Positions 26,584 through 34,879 of a DNA stretch of 55,557 nucleotides are shown here, one piece after another. The translations under genes were made by a program, and so were the position numbers. Location: positions 70,797 to 126,353 of the forward strand of contig CAJTZE010000002.1 in the NCBI GenBank assembly GCA_910584265.1, given 5' to 3'. The notes below the pieces were generated by a model, which made no database searches, was not told where the DNA came from, and saw only the letters and a list, made by a program, of their open reading frames with translations. Source of the DNA: an uncultured Dorea sp. Its GTDB lineage: Bacteria; Bacillota; Clostridia; Lachnospirales; Lachnospiraceae. Position 1 is the stretch's first letter; every line of letters starts with the position of its first letter.

Positions 26584-26631
26584 ATGATACAAATAGTAAA
26601 AGAAAGCACAGAGAGGATGGTTCGGAATTGA
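26584..26631 (+). CDS. Candidate 15-residue leader peptide overlapping the oppB start
   Basis: ATG 26584 opens a 15-codon frame, MIQIVKESTERMVRN, whose TGA (26629-26631) overlaps the TTG start of oppB by two bases (the overlap reads TTGA). The only possible ribosome site is the G9 tract, which can pair with the CCUCC of 16S rRNA if one G-U pair is allowed. The oppB ribosome site GAGAGGATGG lies inside this frame. The arrangement would suit translational coupling. It may equally be chance, as so short a frame is weak evidence. Confidence 0.3.
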   Translation: MIQIVKESTERMVRN

Positions 26632-27545
26632 AAAAATACATAATTAAGCGTCTGGCGCTCGGCATTGCAAGTATATTCGTTGTTGCAACGCTGACATTTT
26701 TTCTCATGAATCTGGTTCCGGGAGGACCGTTTGTTGCAGAGAAGTCTATCAGCAAGGCGGCTCAGGAGGCGCTGGAAGCGAAGTACGGATTAGACAAGCC
26801 GTTATTGGAACGGTATACCACGTATATGTCAGATTTTGTCAAGGGAGATATGGGGTTCAGCCTCCGGCAGAGAGGACGTACGGTATCTGACATCATATTT
26901 TCAAAGTTTCCTGTATCTGCAGGGCTTGCAGGTATTGCTGTTGTATTAGCACTTCTTCTGGGCATACCGCTTGGATGTATATCGGCATACAACAGAGGAA
27001 AATTCGCTGATAATTTCATCATTGTTCTGGCGACCTGCGGGATCGCCATACCAAGCTTTATAAGCAGTGTACTGCTTCTGTATACCTTTGGAAGCAGATT
27101 GAACATTCTTCCTACGGTCGGACTTAACACACTGTCTTCTTATATTATGCCGGTGACAGCTCTGGCAATTTATCCTACGGCATATATTACCCGTTTGATG
27201 CGTTCCAGCCTTTTGGATGTTATGGGACAGGATTACATACGTACCTCGAAGGCGAAGGGAGTTTCCAGCTTTAAGACGCTGTTCAAGCATGCGCTGCGCA
27301 ACGCGATCCTTCCGGTTGTAACCTATGTAGGACCGATGCTTGCAGGACTTATGACAGGATCCTTCGTTGTAGAAAAGATTTTTACGATCCCGGGACTTGG
27401 ACGGGAATTTGTATCTTCTATAACAAATCGTGATTATACGATGATCATGGGGACAACGATAGTCCTGGCGACCCTGATTATAACGGCGAATGTAATTGTA
27501 GATATTCTCTACAAGATTATAGATCCGCGGATTAAATTAAAATAG
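26628..27545 (+). CDS. oppB: Oligopeptide ABC transporter permease
   Basis: This 305-residue permease is the first gene of an intact five-gene operon, oppBCDFA. TTG 26628 is the preferred start. It is preceded by GAGAGGA (26611-26617) and gives the normal N-terminus KKYIIKRLALGIASIFVV; the upstream ATG 26547 lies within the promoter. The family motif NLVPGGPFVAE follows the first helix, and the EAA loop is YIRTSKAKGVSSFKTLF. About six membrane segments are predicted. With OppC it forms the peptide channel. Peptide uptake is inferred from the family and the binding protein; the exact peptides are unknown. Confidence 0.92.
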   Translation: MKKYIIKRLALGIASIFVVATLTFFLMNLVPGGPFVAEKSISKAAQEALEAKYGLDKPLLERYTTYMSDFVKGDMGFSLRQRGRTVSDIIFSKFPVSAGLAGIAVVLALLLGIPLGCISAYNRGKFADNFIIVLATCGIAIPSFISSVLLLYTFGSRLNILPTVGLNTLSSYIMPVTALAIYPTAYITRLMRSSLLDVMGQDYIRTSKAKGVSSFKTLFKHALRNAILPVVTYVGPMLAGLMTGSFVVEKIFTIPGLGREFVSSITNRDYTMIMGTTIVLATLIITANVIVDILYKIIDPRIKLK

Positions 27546-27566
27546 AGAGCAGGTGTAAGAAGTACA

Positions 27567-28607
27567 ATGAGTAATAAATTTCCCAGCCTTCAGCTGAAAG
27601 AAGAGGATTTTCTCCCCGCTTCAGCCGAGGAAAAACAGAGTCTTGTTATTATGCGCAAAAGCGTTAATTTCTGGGCGGATGGTATGCGCCGCCTGCGCAA
27701 AAATAAAATTGCAATTGTCAGTTTGTTTTTCATTATTATGATTATTATATTTGCATACGTTCTGCCTTCCTTCTGGCCTTACAGCTATGAACAGCAGATT
27801 AAATACAGTGAAAACTTAGCCCCGTTTGAATATGGCAGGATGGAGCAGGAACTCATTGATGCGGGAGAGAGCGTATTTCCTCATATCTGTGGTACGGACA
27901 AGCTTGGGCGTGACTTTGCGGTCCGCCTGATGATGGGAACCCGTATCAGTCTGAGCGTTGGACTTGTGTGTGCGGCTCTTGTCCTTCTTGTGGGAGCGAC
28001 ATACGGTGCTATTGCAGGCTTTGCAGGAGGATGGACCGACAATATTATGATGCGTATTACGGATATTTTGTATACGATACCGGATATTCTTTTGATCATT
28101 ATACTTTCTATGGCGCTTAAGCCTGCTCTGGAGAGCTTGGCGGCTCGTCCCGGATTTGGGTGGATGCAGAAGATGGGTCCGAATTTGATCGCAATTTTTT
28201 TGGTGTTCGTGCTGCTCTACTGGGTTGGCATGGCCCGGATTACCCGCTCGCAGGTTCTGATATTGAAGGAGTCGGAGTATGTAACGGCGGCCCGCGCTCT
28301 TGGCGCGTCCGGCGGAAGGATCGTGAAGAAACACCTTCTTACAAACTGTATCGGTACTCTGATCGTTACGACTACACTGCAGATTCCTTCTGCGATTTTT
28401 ACAGAGAGCTACTTAAGCTTCCTCGGACTTGGTGTTGCGGCGCCTATGCCGTCTCTGGGGTCGCTTGCAACAGATGCCGTAAAGGGCATGAATACATATC
28501 CGCATCTTTTGATTCTTCCGGCGGTGATGATCAGTGTCATAATACTGGTGTTCAATCTTTTTGGCGACGGACTGAGGGATGCATTTGATCCGAAACTGAA
28601 GAATTAA
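27567..28607 (+). CDS. oppC: Oligopeptide ABC transporter permease
   Basis: The 346-residue OppC-type permease begins with the cytoplasmic OppC N-terminal segment (FWADGMRRLRKNKIAIVSLF). It continues with membrane helices, HICGTDKLGRDFAVRLMMGT, the EAA loop YVTAARALGASGGRIVKKH, and the end motif GDGLRDAFDPKLK. It is slightly longer than DppC at 8956-9852 because of an extended N-terminus and an extra loop around residues 75-110. It starts 21 bases after oppB and is followed 16 bases later by oppD. No lesion is present. Confidence 0.93.
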   Translation: MSNKFPSLQLKEEDFLPASAEEKQSLVIMRKSVNFWADGMRRLRKNKIAIVSLFFIIMIIIFAYVLPSFWPYSYEQQIKYSENLAPFEYGRMEQELIDAGESVFPHICGTDKLGRDFAVRLMMGTRISLSVGLVCAALVLLVGATYGAIAGFAGGWTDNIMMRITDILYTIPDILLIIILSMALKPALESLAARPGFGWMQKMGPNLIAIFLVFVLLYWVGMARITRSQVLILKESEYVTAARALGASGGRIVKKHLLTNCIGTLIVTTTLQIPSAIFTESYLSFLGLGVAAPMPSLGSLATDAVKGMNTYPHLLILPAVMISVIILVFNLFGDGLRDAFDPKLKN

Positions 28608-28623
28608 AGGAGGTACGAGCGTT

Positions 28624-29625
28624 TTGAAGGAAAAGCTATTAGAGATTAAAGATGAATACCTGTCCTTTTTTACTCCAGCCGGTGAAGTGAAGGCTTTGAA
28701 CGGAGTCTCTTTCTCAATGGAGGAGGGAGAAGTGCTTGGAATTGTAGGAGAATCCGGCTCGGGCAAGTCGGTTACGGCTTATTCGCTGATGGGCCTTACT
28801 GCTTATCCAGGAAAGCTTGTGAGCGGCACGATCCGTTTTAATGGACATCAGGTAGAGACAATGACCGAAAAGGAATTTCGGAAAATGCGGGGAAATGAAG
28901 TCTCTATCATTTTCCAGGATCCGATGACAAGCTTAAATCCGGTCTATACGATTGGGAATCAGATCAGGGAGGTTATCCTGTTACATACAGATAAGACCAA
29001 GAAAGAAGCGCAGGAGCGCGCAAAGGAGCTTCTGGAGCTTGTCGGGATCAACGAGCCGGAAAAGCGGCTGAAGCAGTATCCCCATGAGCTGTCCGGCGGT
29101 ATGCGCCAGCGTGTAATGATCGCGATCGCCCTTGCCTGTGAACCGAAGCTTCTGATTGCGGATGAGCCTACTACGGCGCTTGATGTTACGATACAGGCGC
29201 AGATTTTAGAGTTGATGCAGGAGCTTAGAGAGAAGCTCGGAATGAGTATTATTATGATCACTCACGATCTGGGTGTTGTTGCGAGCATGTGTGAGAAGAT
29301 TGCGGTCATGTATGCAGGGCATATTATAGAGTATGGAACAGCGGATGAGATTTTCTATTCTCCGAAGCATGAGTATACGAAAGGATTGATCAGGTCCATT
29401 CCAAAGCTTGATACCGAAGAGGATGAACGTCTGGTACCGATTGAGGGTCAGCCGGTGGATCTTCTGAACCCGCCGAAAGGATGTCCTTTTGCACCAAGAT
29501 GTGCAAGCTGTATGAAGATCTGTCTCGACCAGATGCCGCCAAAGACAGAATTGAGCGATACACATTACAGTCATTGCTGGCTGCTTCAGAAAGATCAATT
29601 TGAGGAAGGAGGCAGGGGACTGTGA
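28624..29625 (+). CDS. oppD: Oligopeptide ABC transporter ATPase
   Basis: This 333-residue ATPase powers the OppBC channel. It shows Walker A GESGSGKSVTAYS, Q-loop IIFQDPMTSLNPVY, signature HELSGGMRQRVMIA, Walker B LLIADEPTTALDVT, H-loop MITHDLGVV, and the oligopeptide C-terminal domain. A cysteine cluster there (CPFAPRCASCMKIC, then HCW) matches the one known to hold an iron-sulfur cluster in some DppD/OppD proteins. The start is TTG 28624 with AAAGGAGGT at 28607-28615. Its stop overlaps the GTG start of oppF by three bases, implying coupled translation. Comparison with this gene shows what the interrupted dppD at 9849-10880 should encode. Confidence 0.93.
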   Translation: MKEKLLEIKDEYLSFFTPAGEVKALNGVSFSMEEGEVLGIVGESGSGKSVTAYSLMGLTAYPGKLVSGTIRFNGHQVETMTEKEFRKMRGNEVSIIFQDPMTSLNPVYTIGNQIREVILLHTDKTKKEAQERAKELLELVGINEPEKRLKQYPHELSGGMRQRVMIAIALACEPKLLIADEPTTALDVTIQAQILELMQELREKLGMSIIMITHDLGVVASMCEKIAVMYAGHIIEYGTADEIFYSPKHEYTKGLIRSIPKLDTEEDERLVPIEGQPVDLLNPPKGCPFAPRCASCMKICLDQMPPKTELSDTHYSHCWLLQKDQFEEGGRGL

Positions 29626-30683
29626 ATAAACAAGACATTTTGATGGAAATACAGCATCTGCAGCAGTACTTTCCGGCAGGAGGCTACGGAAAGAACAAGC
29701 GGGTTGTAAAAGCGGTCGATGACGTGTCTTTTGCAATCCGAAGAGGCGAGACGCTGGGACTTGTAGGAGAGTCTGGCTGCGGAAAAACAACAGTCGGCCG
29801 TACCATGCTCCGGCTGTATGAGCCTACGGACGGACGTATTATATATGATGGAAAGATTATATTTGACAGCGGAAACCATCCGCTGCAGAATCCGGATGGA
29901 ACAACGCAGAGGGACGGAAACGGCAATGTGATCCTTGGTACCAAGAGTGCTGTAGATATGCTGCCATACCGGCGCAGGATGCAGATTGTTTTTCAGGATC
30001 CATATGCAAGTCTGGATCCCCGTATGACGATTGGAGATATTGTCGGAGAGCCGATTGATATCCATAAGCTTGCGAACAGTAAAGAGGAAAGGCGCGACCG
30101 TATTCTTTCGCTTCTGGAGCGTGTGGGGCTTAACAGCGAGCACGCCAACCGGTATCCCCATGAGTTTTCCGGAGGACAGAGGCAGCGTGTGGGTATTGCC
30201 CGTGCGCTTGCGGTAGACCCGGAGTTTATTGTCTGTGACGAGCCGGTTTCTGCGCTTGATGTTTCGATACAGGCACAGGTGGTCAATATGTTTGAGGATC
30301 TTCAGAAAGAGCTGGGACTGACCTATCTGTTTATCGCTCATGATTTGAGTATCGTGAAGCATATATCTGACCGTATCGGCGTTATGTATCTTGGAAAGCT
30401 GGTTGAGCTTGCAGACAGCTATGAACTGATCACAAAAAGCGCCCACCCGTATACGCGCAGCTTGATTTCGGCAATTCCGATCGCAGATCCGAAGACTGCC
30501 CGGGCTTCCAAACGTATCCCGCTGCAGGGAGATGTGCCGAGCCCGTTAAATCCGCCGAGCGGATGCCGCTTCCGGACGAGATGTCCGTATGCGACAGAGC
30601 AGTGTGCCGGGGAGTGTCCGGAATTTAAAGAGATCAGCCCGGGGCACTGGGCGGCCTGTCATAATCTGGAACAGGTAAATTAA
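29622..30683 (+). CDS. oppF: Oligopeptide ABC transporter ATPase
   Basis: This 353-residue partner of OppD has Walker A GESGCGKTTVGRT, Q-loop IVFQDPYASLDPRMTI, signature HEFSGGQRQRVGIARAL, Walker B FIVCDEPVSALDVS and H-loop FIAHDLSIV. The C-terminal oligopeptide domain again carries a cysteine cluster (CRFRTRCPYATEQC). The GTG start at 29622 overlaps the oppD stop, with GGAGGCAGGGG just before. An insert of about 25 residues after Walker A (around residues 80-110, with NPDGTTQRDGNGN) is typical of OppF. The next gene, the binding protein, follows after 72 bases containing a weak ATATGC/GCATAT hairpin. Confidence 0.93.
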   Translation: MNKQDILMEIQHLQQYFPAGGYGKNKRVVKAVDDVSFAIRRGETLGLVGESGCGKTTVGRTMLRLYEPTDGRIIYDGKIIFDSGNHPLQNPDGTTQRDGNGNVILGTKSAVDMLPYRRRMQIVFQDPYASLDPRMTIGDIVGEPIDIHKLANSKEERRDRILSLLERVGLNSEHANRYPHEFSGGQRQRVGIARALAVDPEFIVCDEPVSALDVSIQAQVVNMFEDLQKELGLTYLFIAHDLSIVKHISDRIGVMYLGKLVELADSYELITKSAHPYTRSLISAIPIADPKTARASKRIPLQGDVPSPLNPPSGCRFRTRCPYATEQCAGECPEFKEISPGHWAACHNLEQVN

Positions 30684-30755
30684 TACAGGTATCCCATATG
30701 CTGGATAAGCATATTTTGGATATAAAGCAATAGAAAAGAAAATGGAGGAAAAATT

Positions 30756-32468
30756 ATGAAAGCAAAAAGATTAGCTGCAGTTTTGCTGACAATCTGTATG
30801 ACGCTTTCTCTTGCGGCCTGCGGCGGAAAAGGTTCCAGCTCTGATGATGCAGGATCTTCTGACGGTGCATCCGGTGAAGGCGGAGAGATTACAGTACAGA
30901 TTGGACCGAACCCTGAGACACTGGATCCGGCGCTTAACAGTGCTGTTGACGGCGGAAACATGCTCATTACCCTGTTTGAGACGCTTCTTATCATCGATGA
31001 GAATAACGAGGTACAGCCGGGACAGGCTGAATCCTATGAGGTGAGCGATGACGGACTTGTATGGACATTTACCATGCGCGACGGCCTGAAGTGGAGCGAC
31101 GGCTCGGAACTTACCGCAAAGGATTTCGAGTATACCTTTAAGCGTATCTGCGATACGGATCTTGCCGCACCATATGCGGAGACTGTTGTAGGTATGATCG
31201 ACGGTTATCAGGATGCTGTCGGCAACCCGGATGAGAACGGTGAGATGACAACAGAGCCTGATATTGAGAAACTGAATGTTGTGGCGAGCGATGATGGAAA
31301 GACACTTACCATTACACTGGCTTATCCATGCTCTTACTTTGATAAGATTGTAGCATTTGGAACCATGAGCCCGGTTCAGCAGGCAACTGTTGAGGAAAAC
31401 GGTGATTCTTGGTCTGTTGCTCCAGAGACCTATGTATGTAATGGTCCATATATGATCAGTGAGTGGGTTCCAAGTGAGCGTATCGTATGCAAGAAGAATC
31501 CAAATTACAGCGGCGGATGGGATTCTTCCCGTATTGTTACAGATACCCTGACATTCCTTCTGCTTGAGGATCCCAGCGCATCTTATGCTGCTTATACAGG
31601 CGGAGAGGCGCTTATGATCAAGGATGTGCCTACAGAGGAAATCCCAAGCCTTACACCGGCAGAGGACGGCGGAGATTATTATGTGGATCCAATCCTTGGA
31701 ACTTATTATCTGAGTATGCAGACACAGAAGGAGCCGTTTAACAATGTAAATGTACGTAAAGCGCTGAATCTTGCCATTGACCGTGATTATATTGCTAATG
31801 TGATCATGCAGGGTACTTACAGCCCGGCATACAACTTTGTAGGTCCTGGTGTTATAGATGCAGATCCAGAGAACATGTTCTATGATGTATCTATTGAAGC
31901 AAATGGCGGAAAGCCATTTATCAGCGAGGATTACGAAGCAAATCTGGAAGAAGCTAAGGCTGCTCTTGCAGAGGCAGGCTATCCGGATGGAGAAGGCTTC
32001 CCGACTATTACTTATTCTACAAATGATTCAGGATACCATGTAGCTGTGGCTGAGTATCTTCAGAACTGCTACAAGGAGCTTGGAATTACCATGAATATCG
32101 ACAAGGTTGAGTGGGCTTCCTTTACTCCGCAGCGCCGTGCCGGCGACTATGAGATGGCCCGTAACGGATGGGTTATGGATTACAACGATGCTTCCAATAT
32201 GATTGAGCTTCTTTACTCATCAAACGGAAACAATGATGGTAAGTATAACAGCAAAGATTTTGATGCGGCAATTGATGCATCCAGATGTGCAGATGTAGAA
32301 GAGCACTATGCGGCACTTCATGAGGCTGAGAAGATCATGATGGAAGATTATGCATGTATTCCGGTTGCCAGCTACAACGATTTCTGGCTGCAGTCTCCTT
32401 CTTTGAAGGGTACATGGCACAGTCCATACGGATACTGGTATTTCCAGTATGGATATGTGGAGGAGTAA
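30756..32468 (+). CDS. oppA: Oligopeptide-binding lipoprotein
   Basis: This 570-residue family-5 extracellular binding protein is anchored as a lipoprotein. The N-terminus is basic, hydrophobic, then lipobox LAAC (Cys about residue 23), followed by a Gly/Ser/Asp linker. The OppA-type opening ETLDPALNSAVDGGNML and the segment YEVSDDGLVWTFTMRDGLKW are clear, as are the late motifs NVRKALNLAIDRDYIA and YNSKDFDAAID. ATG 30756 has GGAGG ahead. It is the last gene of the operon and ends 41 bases before a strong terminator. It delivers peptides to OppBC; specificity is not predictable here. Confidence 0.93.
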   Translation: MKAKRLAAVLLTICMTLSLAACGGKGSSSDDAGSSDGASGEGGEITVQIGPNPETLDPALNSAVDGGNMLITLFETLLIIDENNEVQPGQAESYEVSDDGLVWTFTMRDGLKWSDGSELTAKDFEYTFKRICDTDLAAPYAETVVGMIDGYQDAVGNPDENGEMTTEPDIEKLNVVASDDGKTLTITLAYPCSYFDKIVAFGTMSPVQQATVEENGDSWSVAPETYVCNGPYMISEWVPSERIVCKKNPNYSGGWDSSRIVTDTLTFLLLEDPSASYAAYTGGEALMIKDVPTEEIPSLTPAEDGGDYYVDPILGTYYLSMQTQKEPFNNVNVRKALNLAIDRDYIANVIMQGTYSPAYNFVGPGVIDADPENMFYDVSIEANGGKPFISEDYEANLEEAKAALAEAGYPDGEGFPTITYSTNDSGYHVAVAEYLQNCYKELGITMNIDKVEWASFTPQRRAGDYEMARNGWVMDYNDASNMIELLYSSNGNNDGKYNSKDFDAAIDASRCADVEEHYAALHEAEKIMMEDYACIPVASYNDFWLQSPSLKGTWHSPYGYWYFQYGYVEE

Positions 32469-32509
32469 TCCGAAGACAGTATAATAGTATAAAAATATTG
32501 AGAATTCAT

Positions 32510-32548
32510 ACGCTCGGTGATATAATGTCACCGAGCGTTATTCTTTTT
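32510..32548 (+). terminator. Rho-independent terminator of the opp operon
   Basis: ACGCTCGGTGA (32510-32520) pairs perfectly with TCACCGAGCGT (32528-32538), and TATTCTTTTT follows. Confidence 0.88.
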
Positions 32549-32566
32549 AGAAAATGCATCCTGTTC

Positions 32567-32778
32567 TATAATATATTATTTTATCCGGGAAAGGGCGTAA
32601 GAAGGTGCTGACCATGCGGCAGCAACCAGAGGAGAGCCTGATACTTCCGGTCTGCTTGTGTTTTCTAAAGAAATCCACGTTCACATTTCCCCATAAAAAA
32701 GGGCTGAAAGACAGGGGACACATCCGGCATCCGATATCTGCCGGTGCGCCGTTTTATCAGCAGAAAAGGAGAAACAAT
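32567..32778 (+). promoter_or_regulatory. Candidate -10 box and about 200-base leader of the ECF S-component gene
   Basis: TATAAT at 32567-32572 is a good -10 box, though its -35 (TTTTTA) is poor. Transcription from it gives a leader of about 200 bases before ATG 32779. The leader contains GGTGCTG/CAGCAACC (about 32603-32627, one bulge) and CCGGCA/TGCCGG (32724-32729 with 32739-32744). I could not match it to a known vitamin riboswitch (TPP, FMN, cobalamin, folate, preQ1 motifs absent). Confidence 0.35.
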
Positions 32779-33402
32779 ATGACAGTAGCGGCAGAAGCGA
32801 AAACAAACACAAAGGGAGGCACCCGTTACATGGTAGAGCTGGCCTTGATGATTGCGATCATCTTTATCATGGCATTTACACCGCTGGGGTACTTGCGGAC
32901 ACCGGGAATTTCAATCACGTTCCTTACCGTACCGGTGGCTGTGGGAGCGATGATCCTCGGACCGTCAGGAGGGGCGGCGTGCGGTCTGGCATTCGGTATT
33001 ACCAGCCTGATGCAGTGCTTCGGCATAAGTCCGATGGGAGTAATGCTTCTTGGAATCAATCCCTTTGGAACTGTAGTTACCTGTATTGTACCGCGGGTTC
33101 TGGAGGGGCTTTTGTGCGGTCTGGTTTTTAAAGGAGTGCGGAAGAAAAGGAAAAATCCAGCTTATTTCATCGGAGGGCTGACCTGTCCGGTTTTGAATAC
33201 GGTCCTGTATATGTCTTCTCTGGTGCTGTTCTTTTATCAGACAGACTATATACAGGGATTTGTAGAGGGTCTTGGGGTATCGAATCCGCTGACCTTTGTA
33301 GCGGCATTTGTGGGCGTACAGGGCGCCGTCGAGGCGGCCGTGTGTACGGTGGTGTCTGCGGCTGCTGCGCGTGCATTGGCGGCGGCACTTAAATCAGCAT
33401 AG
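32779..33402 (+). CDS. ECF transporter substrate-binding (S) component
   Basis: This is a 207-residue membrane protein with about six helices, of the energy-coupling-factor S-component type that captures a vitamin or similar small molecule. The first helix (VELALMIAIIFIMAFTPLGYL) and ITFLTVPVAVGAMILGPSGGA are typical. The frame is open to 32605, but ATG 32779 has AAAGGAGAAA in front and the upstream part does not look like protein. The shared A/A'/T module is not in the window, as is usual for S components that use a common energising module. The substrate is not evident. The neighbour is a P1-type peptidase. Confidence 0.85.
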   Translation: MTVAAEAKTNTKGGTRYMVELALMIAIIFIMAFTPLGYLRTPGISITFLTVPVAVGAMILGPSGGAACGLAFGITSLMQCFGISPMGVMLLGINPFGTVVTCIVPRVLEGLLCGLVFKGVRKKRKNPAYFIGGLTCPVLNTVLYMSSLVLFFYQTDYIQGFVEGLGVSNPLTFVAAFVGVQGAVEAAVCTVVSAAAARALAAALKSA

Positions 33403-33412
33403 AGGTGTATAG

Positions 33413-33452
33413 TTTCTGCCAGTGCGGCCTGAATCAACCGCACTGGCAGAAA
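33413..33452. repeat. Perfect 15-bp inverted repeat between the S component and the peptidase gene
   Basis: TTTCTGCCAGTGCGG (33413-33427) is mirrored as CCGCACTGGCAGAAA (33438-33452) around a ten-base centre. Neither strand has a T-run after the stem, so it is not a standard terminator. It could be an mRNA-stabilising or processing hairpin, or a protein-binding site. The peptidase ribosome site AAGGAAGG starts about 20 bases later. Confidence 0.7.
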
Positions 33453-33484
33453 AAATTAAAAATGTATCAAAGGAAGGTAAGACG

Positions 33485-34453
33485 ATGGAGATAAATGAGT
33501 TTGTACAGGAAATCAATATTACGGAAATAGAAGGCCTGCGCATTGGAAATGCGCAGGACGATGAGGCGGAGACGGGAGTGACGGTGCTTCTGTTTGAACA
33601 GGGTGCGAAGGCAGGGGTGGATGTGAGCGGCGGGGGGCCGGCATCCAGAGAGACCCGGCTTCTCGAACCATTGACGGCGGATAATCCAATCAATGCGATT
33701 GTGTTGTCGGGCGGCTCTGCATTTGGGCTTGCAGCGGCGGACGGCGTGGCGCGGTATCTGGAAGAGAGAGGGATTGGCTATGACACAGGTTTTGCCAAGG
33801 TGCCGCTAGTATGCCAGTCCTGTATCTATGATCTTGGTATCGGACGTGCTGACGTACGGCCGGATGCGGATATGGGCTATGCCGCCTGTGAGGATGCACA
33901 AAGGAACCAGCCGGATTGCGGCAGCATCGGGGCGGGCTGCGGTGCGGCAGTAGGTAAGCTTTATGGGATGGAGAGGGCATCGAAAACCGGACTTGGCATT
34001 TATGCAGTGAAGGCGGGAATTCTTAGGATGGCGGCAGTTGTAGTAGTGAATGCATTGGGTGATATCTTTGACCCGGATACAGGGGAGAAGCTCGCCGGAC
34101 TGCGTACAGAAGACGGGGGCGGTTTTGCGGATACCCGGCAGGAAATCTATAAGATTAGCAGACGGACAGATCTTTTTGCCGGGAATACTACGATTGGCGC
34201 AATAATTACCAACGGAAAATTCTCAAAAGCAGAAATGAACAAGATTGCATCCATGGCAAGAAGCGGATATGCGAGATGTATTAATCCGGTGGGGACAATG
34301 GCGGATGGAGATACGATTTACGCGGCATCCATAGGGGATGTGCCGGCAGATATTAACGCGGCAGGGACACTTGCGGCTGAGGTTATGGCGGAGGCCATAA
34401 AGAAAGCTGTAAAAAATTATAGTTTTATTTCGATAAAAAATTGTCAAAATTAG
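33485..34453 (+). CDS. P1/DmpA-family peptidase (N-terminal nucleophile type)
   Basis: This 322-residue protein is of the P1 (S58, DmpA/BapA) family, enzymes that cut themselves to expose an N-terminal nucleophile and then act as aminopeptidases or beta-peptidases. The recognised segments are VSGGGPASRETRLLEP, VLSGGSAFGLAAADGV, GSIGAGCGAAVGKLYG and FAGNTTIGAIITNG. The last is where self-cleavage is expected in relatives. ATG 33485 has AAGGAAGG upstream; the frame before it contains the inverted repeat. A shared transcript with the ECF S component is possible and would suggest handling of a small amide or peptide-linked compound, but this is speculation. Confidence 0.87.
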   Translation: MEINEFVQEINITEIEGLRIGNAQDDEAETGVTVLLFEQGAKAGVDVSGGGPASRETRLLEPLTADNPINAIVLSGGSAFGLAAADGVARYLEERGIGYDTGFAKVPLVCQSCIYDLGIGRADVRPDADMGYAACEDAQRNQPDCGSIGAGCGAAVGKLYGMERASKTGLGIYAVKAGILRMAAVVVVNALGDIFDPDTGEKLAGLRTEDGGGFADTRQEIYKISRRTDLFAGNTTIGAIITNGKFSKAEMNKIASMARSGYARCINPVGTMADGDTIYAASIGDVPADINAAGTLAAEVMAEAIKKAVKNYSFISIKNCQN

Positions 34454-34508
34454 CAATTGCATTTATAGAAAAAAGGAGTATACTATTTAGTGTTTTAGAA
34501 TGTATACT
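34441..34508 (+). promoter_or_regulatory. Tandem promoters and inverted repeat before the V-type ATPase operon
   Basis: Two overlapping promoters can be read: TTGTCA (34441-34446) with TATAGA (34464-34469), spacing 17; and TTGCAT (34457-34462) with TATACT (34479-34484), spacing 16. AGTATAC (34477-34483), on the second -10 box, is repeated inverted as GTATACT (34502-34508). That is a possible operator. Start sites would lie 50 to 65 bases before the first gene. Confidence 0.5.
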
Positions 34509-34540
34509 TTTAATAAGAAGGAATAGAATGGAGGCAGCAT

Positions 34541-34861
34541 ATGCAGCACATGGATGCTATCATTAAGCGGCTGGAAGATGTCGAGCTGACGGCAGAGCAG
34601 ATCGTGGACCGTGCAGAAGCCGGCAAGAATGATATCGGCCAGCGTATTCAGGCGCAGAGGAATGAATTTGACGAGAAGCTGGCAGCTGAGACAGATGAGA
34701 AGCTTGCAAAGGTCAAGGCTGAGGCAGACCGGAAGCTGAACCAGATTCTTGAGAACGAGAAGCAGAGGCAGCACTCGATCATTGACAATCTGGAGAAGGA
34801 ATATGAAGAGAATCACGAGGCGTATGCGCAGGAGATTCTGGAGAATATTATAGCTGTATAG
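34541..34861 (+). CDS. V-type ATPase peripheral-stalk subunit (G/H type)
   Basis: The 106-residue protein is almost entirely predicted helix rich in Glu, Lys, Gln and Ala (for example RIQAQRNEFDEKLAAETDEK). This fits the small stalk subunit that pairs with subunit E (NtpF of Enterococcus, subunit G/H of Thermus). No membrane segment is present. ATG 34541 has GGAGGC nine bases upstream. It opens the nine-gene operon G/H-C-I-K-F-E-A-B-D and is followed 18 bases later by subunit C. The assignment rests on position, size and composition, as such coiled coils are poorly conserved. Confidence 0.8.
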   Translation: MQHMDAIIKRLEDVELTAEQIVDRAEAGKNDIGQRIQAQRNEFDEKLAAETDEKLAKVKAEADRKLNQILENEKQRQHSIIDNLEKEYEENHEAYAQEILENIIAV

Positions 34862-34879
34862 AACATTTGAGGTGGTAAC

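Noticed and set aside
26547..26627. ATG 26547 as the oppB start
   Set aside because: The codon lies within the -10 box of the operon promoter. Homology begins at the TTG at 26628.
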